A DNA stretch of 35,171 nt from Bacteroidota bacterium (lineage in GTDB: Bacteria; Bacteroidota; Bacteroidia; M30B66), in the NCBI GenBank assembly GCA_027483445.1, contig JAIXUS010000075.1:1-35171 (forward strand), read 5' to 3'. Position numbers and translations under genes: made by a program. The notes under the pieces were generated by a model, which saw only the letters and a list, made by a program, of their open reading frames with translations, was not told where the DNA came from and did no database searches. The stretch's first letter is position 1. The number at the start of each line of letters is the position of its first letter. This document shows, piece after piece, positions 30,284 through 35,171 of the stretch.

Positions 30284-32590
30284 TTAGTTAATTACAGCAA
30301 AAGACCTTGTTGCATTGCCTATTCGGATGAAATATAGTCCATCCTTCCAGTTATGAGTAGCCAAGAACATTATTTTATCATTTTTGGTGGCCGTAAGTAT
30401 CAGTCTTCCCTGAGCGTCGTAAATTTGAAAAGTCTCTTTTGCAACATCGTCTTCGATAACGAGTGTTTCATTTGCGGGAACTGGATAAATCTTGAGGATG
30501 CTCGCATTATTTGAATTTAAGCTCAAACTTGAATAGAATAAGCAATCGGAAGTATCGCGACAGCCTTCAGCACTTGTTTCCAGCGCATAATTCCCATCCA
30601 CAGAAGCCACAAATTCTGAATTGGTAGCTCCATCAATGGGTGCGTAATTCCCCTCACAATTCAACCATTGAAAGCTTGCGTTTATAGGTGGATTAATGGC
30701 TGTAAACACATTCTCAGATATAGAAATTTCCGCATTTAAAGAATCTACTTCCATATGCGTGGTCAGCACACTGTCGCAGCCTGCCTGATTAATCAAGGTT
30801 TGAATGAACGTTCCGCTGCTGGTATAGGTTTGGTTGCCCACCGTGATGCTTTCACCGGCGCAAATGCGTATATTTTGTTCGGCTTCGCTGCTGGTATTGA
30901 TATTCAAATTTAACACCGCTATGCTATCACAGCGCTCATTGGTGGTGAGTGATTTTCGATACGTGCCGCTTTCAGTAAGATTTTCGCCTTGCCATGTGAA
31001 AGAATTACACGCCGTTTCATTCAAGGTATCGCTTCCGGCGCTGCATTGGCTCCATTTGGCTACGAAAATACAATCCTGACCACTCCCCAAACCGACCAAA
31101 GCCGCAGTATCGCTACTTGGATCCATGTCGATGGCACCTGTTCCAATTACACCATTTGAATTGTTTATAACATTGAAAATTCCATTGAAAAACAAGTTGC
31201 CATTGCCATCCAGCTCCAATCCACTTCCTCGAATATAGACATTTCCGTCGGCTTTACTCACTCTGATTAAATTGCCATTTGCATCATGTTTAATTATTGC
31301 TAGAGCTGGTGTGCCAATGAAATTCTCCACTACATTTTCGTATCCACGGTTGAATGTAATTTGTCCGCTCACTTCGGCTAATGTATAGGTGTTTCCAAGA
31401 GAATCTACTTCAATTTTTCTTCCAATTACTGTGGTAAGGGAATCTCCAAATGATTTGGCCCATTCCCAATTGCCGTTACTGTCTAATTTCGCAGTAAATC
31501 CGTCTAAATTATTGGAATTAAAACCTTGGCCAGCACCAGAAGCAATGAGCAACAAGCTATCGCTGGTGTTTTTAAACCAAGCACTTTCTTTAAAACTTCC
31601 GGTACAATACACATTTCCAGTGGCATCTATATTTAAGCTATTTGCCCCATCGAAGCTTGCACCACCCATCGTTTTTACCCAAATAAATTCCCCATTCTCA
31701 GTTAATTTTAAAATATAACCATCATAAAGATTTACAGTAGGAAAAGGAGAAGGATTCTGAAAATCGAAAAAAGCAATATTGTATGATCCACTGAGATAGA
31801 TTTGGTCATTCACATCGGTTGTTAATTCCGTTAATCCTATATCACCAAAAATTTGTTTTGCCCAAATTAAATTTCCTGTTGAAGTTAACTTTAATAATAA
31901 AACATTAGTTGCCTGACCTGTAGTAAATAATAAAGTATCTGGCCCAGGATCTACATCAATTTGTGCTTTGAAAGTAATTCCCATTGTAATATTGCTTTCA
32001 TTGTCTGTAGCTAGTTTAGAACTAAATTGGTATTCTAAACTTGCAGGGAAGTTGGGGTCGTAATTCAAAGGAGTAATGGGAAGTGCTTTGGCCCATAAAA
32101 AAATTCCAGCAGCCGAATACTTTGCAATAAAACCTCCCACATAAGGCGCTAATTCGGGAAGAGTAAAAACGCCTGGTCCAGCATTCAAATCTGCACCAGA
32201 AGTGCAATTGCCTGAAATAATAATGTTTCCCTCAGGGTCTATTGCAATACTTTCTATTCGGCTAGCATGAATTGAATTTCCTTGCACAATAACATCCGTT
32301 AAAAATCTCGTCCACACCATAATTCCCTGCTCATCTAATTTAGAGATATACGAACCAGGAAGGCTGCTGATTGCATTACCCGGTCCTGGATTAAAATCAA
32401 CCGGAATTCCAGGAATCGTTGAATACCGTCCTACGGTATAAACATTACCATTTTCGTCTAAAGCGATATCATTGGCCGTTTCGAGTGTGGGGGCACCTGA
32501 CCCGCCAATAAAATGCGCCCATTCGTAGTTTTGAGTAAATCCATGACCTGCAAGCAGTAGTAGTATACTGAGTAAGTAGATTTTTTTCAT
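30284..32590 (-). CDS. SBBP-like beta-propeller protein, T9SS type A cargo
   Basis: The 768-residue protein has signal peptide MKKIYLLSILLLLAGHGFTQ. The repeats (about 20-515) show DENGNVYTVGRY, VDFNPGPG, GFIAKYSAAGIFLWAKALP and IDVDPGPDTLLF. Two Ig-like units follow (NETACNSFTWQGENLTESGTY and CAGESITVGNQTYTSSGTF). Then come QWLNCEGNYAPIDGATNSEF, CRDTSDCLFYSS and a type A sorting domain (IYPVPANETLVIEDD to DGLYFIRIG). Its ATG overlaps the stop of the upstream paralogue as TAATG. About 520 bp of its C-terminal coding region is nearly identical to that paralogue, while its propeller and sorting domain have diverged. Probably surface exposed; ligand unknown. Confidence 0.92.
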   Translation of the reverse strand: MKKIYLLSILLLLAGHGFTQNYEWAHFIGGSGAPTLETANDIALDENGNVYTVGRYSTIPGIPVDFNPGPGNAISSLPGSYISKLDEQGIMVWTRFLTDVIVQGNSIHASRIESIAIDPEGNIIISGNCTSGADLNAGPGVFTLPELAPYVGGFIAKYSAAGIFLWAKALPITPLNYDPNFPASLEYQFSSKLATDNESNITMGITFKAQIDVDPGPDTLLFTTGQATNVLLLKLTSTGNLIWAKQIFGDIGLTELTTDVNDQIYLSGSYNIAFFDFQNPSPFPTVNLYDGYILKLTENGEFIWVKTMGGASFDGANSLNIDATGNVYCTGSFKESAWFKNTSDSLLLIASGAGQGFNSNNLDGFTAKLDSNGNWEWAKSFGDSLTTVIGRKIEVDSLGNTYTLAEVSGQITFNRGYENVVENFIGTPALAIIKHDANGNLIRVSKADGNVYIRGSGLELDGNGNLFFNGIFNVINNSNGVIGTGAIDMDPSSDTAALVGLGSGQDCIFVAKWSQCSAGSDTLNETACNSFTWQGENLTESGTYRKSLTTNERCDSIAVLNLNINTSSEAEQNIRICAGESITVGNQTYTSSGTFIQTLINQAGCDSVLTTHMEVDSLNAEISISENVFTAINPPINASFQWLNCEGNYAPIDGATNSEFVASVDGNYALETSAEGCRDTSDCLFYSSLSLNSNNASILKIYPVPANETLVIEDDVAKETFQIYDAQGRLILTATKNDKIMFLATHNWKDGLYFIRIGNATRSFAVIN
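30540..31060 (-). repeat. C-terminal Ig/QWLNC module, copy A
   Basis: This aligns without indels to 32852-33372 at a constant offset of 2312 bp. Only scattered substitutions are seen, and long exact runs occur between 30880 and 31000. It encodes the two Ig-like units and the QWLNC domain. Similarity drops sharply above 31060 (into the propeller) and below 30540 (into the sorting domain). Confidence 0.9.
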
Positions 32591-32650
32591 TATCGGTTAC
32601 GTATAATGGTAAAAGGCTGTGAAGTCTTTTCCGACTGAATAAAATAAAGT
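32581..32650 (-). repeat. Gene-pair junction, homologous to 27680-27749
   Basis: This is the counterpart of the junction at 27680-27749. The TAATG overlap and the last codons of the upstream paralogue are conserved at DNA level. Confidence 0.8.
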
Positions 32651-34956
32651 CCACTTTGAAATAAACGCAAATCTATTTCCATGTGTTTTTCACTTTTAAT
32701 TGTTTCGAAAACCAACCTTCCTTGTGCATCAAATATGCGTATAGGTAAGTTTGATTTTTCACTTTCAACAATTAAAGTTTCATTGGCGGGAATGGGATAA
32801 ATATTTAAATGATTTGAAGTAATTAAATTTACTCCCACACTCGAAAAGAATAGGCAATCGGAAGTATCGCGGCAGCCTTCAGCACTTGTTTCCAGCGCAT
32901 AATTCCCATCCATTTGAGCAATAAATTCCGAATTCGTTTCGCCGTTTATGGGCGCGAAATTCTCCTCACAATTCAACCATTGAAAGCTTGCGTTTATAGG
33001 CGGATTAATGGCTGTAAACACATTCTCAGTTAAAGAAATTTCTGCATGAACAGTATCCACCACCAAATGCGTAGTAAGCACGCTGTCGCAGCCTGCCTGA
33101 TTACTCAAGGTTTGGATGTACGTTCCGCTGCTGGTATAGGTTTGGTTGCCCACCGTGATGCTTTCTCCGGCGCAAATGCGTAAATTTTGTTCGGCTTCGC
33201 TGCTGGTATTGATATTCAAATTTAACACCGCTATGCTATCACAGCGCTCATTGGTGGTGAGTGATTTTCGGTACATACCGCTTTCAGTAAGATTTTCGCC
33301 TTGCCATGTGAAAGAATTACAGGCCGTTTCATTCAAGGTGTCGCTTCCGGCACTACATTGGCCCCATTTGGCCACGAAAACGGTTTCTGTGCCTCTACCG
33401 GCTCCTATTAAGGGCAGCGTGTCTAAACCGGGATCAAAATCAATCATGCCGGTACCTTCGATGACACCCCATGGGAAATTCATGTCGAAATTAACCACAG
33501 AAAATACTCCGGTAAAATACAAATTAGCCTGCCGATCCAACGAGAAATCATAACAATTCACAAAGCGATCGCCATCAATAATGCCGGTGCGAATGTAATT
33601 TCCGTCTTTATCCAACTTCATGAGAAATGTGGAATTATTTCCCCGTGCATATAAAATATCACCGTTTCCTGAATAATTGAAGTCTGCAGAATCAGAAATC
33701 GCCCCGCATACATACACATTGTTTAAACTATCGCTTTGGATTTTATTCCCATAAACGCCGATTGTAGAATTACTGGCTTGTTGTTTTATCCATAAAAAAT
33801 GCCCGTCGGGATTTATTTTGGCCACAAAACTATTGTTCCCACTGTCCACATAGGCATTGTTCTTTAATAAAAACAAGCTATCCGTTGCACTTCTAAAATA
33901 GAGCGAGTCTCTAACAATCGCTCCCGTCGCCAATACATTTCCTTCACGATCGGTTGCAATTCCCGAGCAACCGCCATAACCGGCGTAAGGACCATGTATT
34001 TTATTGATCCACGATACTTCGCCTAAAGGGCTCATTTTTAAAATGTAGGAATCAGCAAAACTGTAGCTACTTATCCAGTTTTCGCCAGTGCTTGGATCAA
34101 AGTCAACTGACCCCATAAGGCCTCCCTGCACATAAATGTTGTTTTGGGAATCGATTGCCAGCGAACCCGCTGTATTTGTCACTCCACTGAAATGTTGTCC
34201 CCACACATAATTTCCTTGATGGTCTAATTTTACAATTGCCGCATTATAATTCAAGCCTCCACATTCTTTCCATACCGCATTACTGCCGGGATCTAAGTCA
34301 ATTCGCCCACGAAAATTCAACGAGAGCACAATGTTCTGCGCGCTATCTAAGGCAATGCCTCCAACATTATTGAACACCGGTGCGTTCGGAACAATATCCA
34401 AGGCCATGCATGGAAAGGTTTTCACCCAAAGAAAATTACCGGCCGGTGAGTAAGAAGCCACAAATAAATTAGCTACCATGCTATCGCCAACGGCAGGGCC
34501 TGAAGTCACATTAAACACGCCCGAGCCAAGATTAAAGTCCACGGTGCCTCCAATGGCCCCGGCAACAATCAAATTTTCCTGTGCATCCAGCACAATGGCT
34601 TGCAAATCGACGCCTCCAATTTCGTTTAATGCAAACGGGCGGGCCCAAACAAAATTCCCTTGTGCATTGAGTTTGGAGATAAAGCCGGCCGTCCCGTTTG
34701 TATTGGGTGTGACGCCGAATACCGCAGGACCGGGGTCAAAATCAACCGGGCCACTTTGCGACAAAACAAAGTAACTGTATGAACCAATAGTATACACATT
34801 TCCTTGAGCATCGGCACGCACTCCAACACCTTTGCTGCCTTGGTTCCCAGCAAAGAATTTCGCCCAATGGGCTTGCTGAGCCATCGCAGAAAAGGGAAGA
34901 AAAAGGCCGATAATGAGAAATGAGATGTAAAGATTTTTCATGGCTTGATGTTTCAT
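32590..34956 (-). CDS. SBBP-like beta-propeller protein, T9SS type A cargo
   Basis: The 788-residue protein has a signal peptide that starts either at the first ATG or at M6 (MKNLYISFLIIGLFLPFSA). I keep the first ATG because it overlaps the upstream stop as ATGA, but M6 is equally plausible. Repeats (about 28-525) include VRADAQGNVYTIGSYS, VDFDPGPAVFGVTPN, GFISKLNAQGNFVWARPF and IDLDPGSNAVW. Two Ig-like units follow (NETACNSFTWQGENLTESGMY and CAGESITVGNQTYTSSGTY), then QWLNCEENFAPINGETNSEF, CRDTSDCLFFSSVG and a type A sorting domain (IYPIPANETLIVESE to SGLYFIQSE). It is the middle gene of an apparent three-gene run that continues off the right edge. Confidence 0.92.
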   Translation of the reverse strand: MKHQAMKNLYISFLIIGLFLPFSAMAQQAHWAKFFAGNQGSKGVGVRADAQGNVYTIGSYSYFVLSQSGPVDFDPGPAVFGVTPNTNGTAGFISKLNAQGNFVWARPFALNEIGGVDLQAIVLDAQENLIVAGAIGGTVDFNLGSGVFNVTSGPAVGDSMVANLFVASYSPAGNFLWVKTFPCMALDIVPNAPVFNNVGGIALDSAQNIVLSLNFRGRIDLDPGSNAVWKECGGLNYNAAIVKLDHQGNYVWGQHFSGVTNTAGSLAIDSQNNIYVQGGLMGSVDFDPSTGENWISSYSFADSYILKMSPLGEVSWINKIHGPYAGYGGCSGIATDREGNVLATGAIVRDSLYFRSATDSLFLLKNNAYVDSGNNSFVAKINPDGHFLWIKQQASNSTIGVYGNKIQSDSLNNVYVCGAISDSADFNYSGNGDILYARGNNSTFLMKLDKDGNYIRTGIIDGDRFVNCYDFSLDRQANLYFTGVFSVVNFDMNFPWGVIEGTGMIDFDPGLDTLPLIGAGRGTETVFVAKWGQCSAGSDTLNETACNSFTWQGENLTESGMYRKSLTTNERCDSIAVLNLNINTSSEAEQNLRICAGESITVGNQTYTSSGTYIQTLSNQAGCDSVLTTHLVVDTVHAEISLTENVFTAINPPINASFQWLNCEENFAPINGETNSEFIAQMDGNYALETSAEGCRDTSDCLFFSSVGVNLITSNHLNIYPIPANETLIVESEKSNLPIRIFDAQGRLVFETIKSEKHMEIDLRLFQSGLYFIQSEKTSQPFTIIRNR
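32852..33372 (-). repeat. C-terminal Ig/QWLNC module, copy B
   Basis: This is the partner of 30540-31060: the same length, no indels and near identity, including silent sites. It encodes the same two Ig-like units and QWLNC domain in the 788-residue protein. Confidence 0.9.
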
Positions 34957-35171
34957 TGCTTCACAATTTTAAATCGGCATTGATCCACTTCCAGAACATA
35001 CAGCGCCGGAGCATAATTCCTGAAATCAATGATTTGCTTTTCGGGTGTTCCGGTTTTTTGCCAAATCAAAGCTCCGGTAGAGGAAAACAATCGAATGGCA
35101 TACGTTTCCTTATCCAATAGAAACGAAATCTGATCGCTCACCGGATTGGGAGAAACCCGCATATTTTCGCA
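34953..35171 (-). CDS. C-terminal end of a T9SS type A cargo protein (partial)
   Basis: The reading frame is open to the right edge and continues outside the window. The visible 72 codons read CENMRVSPNPVSDQISF and end in CRFKIVKQ, with LFSSTGALIWQKTG and YAPALYVLEVD between. This is a complete type A sorting domain: an SPNPV motif, a conserved LFSSTG strand and a C-terminal beta strand. The internal Met is not a start. Nothing can be said of the body of the protein. Its stop overlaps the ATG of the next gene as ATGA, so it probably heads the same transcript. Confidence 0.88.
   Translation of the reverse strand, partial: CENMRVSPNPVSDQISFLLDKETYAIRLFSSTGALIWQKTGTPEKQIIDFRNYAPALYVLEVDQCRFKIVKQ

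Overview
The window looks like chromosomal DNA of a Bacteroidota member, most likely of the Flavobacteriales/Flavobacteriia type. Three observations support this. Seven consecutive proteins at 4880-35171 end in type IX secretion system (T9SS) sorting domains. Promoter-like sites follow the Bacteroidota TAnnTTTG pattern. I see no Shine-Dalgarno sequences before the starts I inspected. Every gene I can support lies on the minus strand, so transcription runs from high to low coordinates. I see no transposase, integrase, phage gene or CRISPR array.

Left part (1-4879) is housekeeping. From upstream to downstream it holds a membrane-anchored TPR/adenylate cyclase, then gltX (glutamyl-tRNA synthetase), folB (dihydroneopterin aldolase) and a small cysteine-rich CWC protein joined by two ATGA overlaps, then tRNA-Cys(GCA). 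Beyond the tRNA is a cluster of nested palindromes (1-230). A GC-rich, repeat-like island and a clear rho-independent terminator separate this block from the next gene.

Middle part (4880-21723) is dominated by one giant gene of about 4,690 codons. It encodes a mosaic secreted protein: three beta-helix-like modules, two LamG-like lectin folds, two MopE-like Ca-binding segments, a sedolisin-like (S53-like) protease domain, TIG and MBG domains, an ANGRRAVNG motif array, an 84-bp tandem repeat array, five PKD/Ig-like domains and a T9SS type A sorting domain. A T9SS type B cargo gene lies upstream of it.

Right part (21954-35171) is a family of secreted beta-propeller proteins: one with delta-60 repeats, four with SBBP-like repeats, and the tail of another cargo gene at the edge. 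All five propeller proteins share the same C-terminal architecture (Ig-like domain, QWLNC domain, type A sorting domain), although their propellers have diverged. DNA identity between copies, and two gene pairs with homologous TAATG junctions, point to tandem duplication followed by gene conversion. The T9SS machinery itself is not in this window. The most interesting material is the giant protease/adhesin mosaic and this array of propeller proteins on a shared tail.
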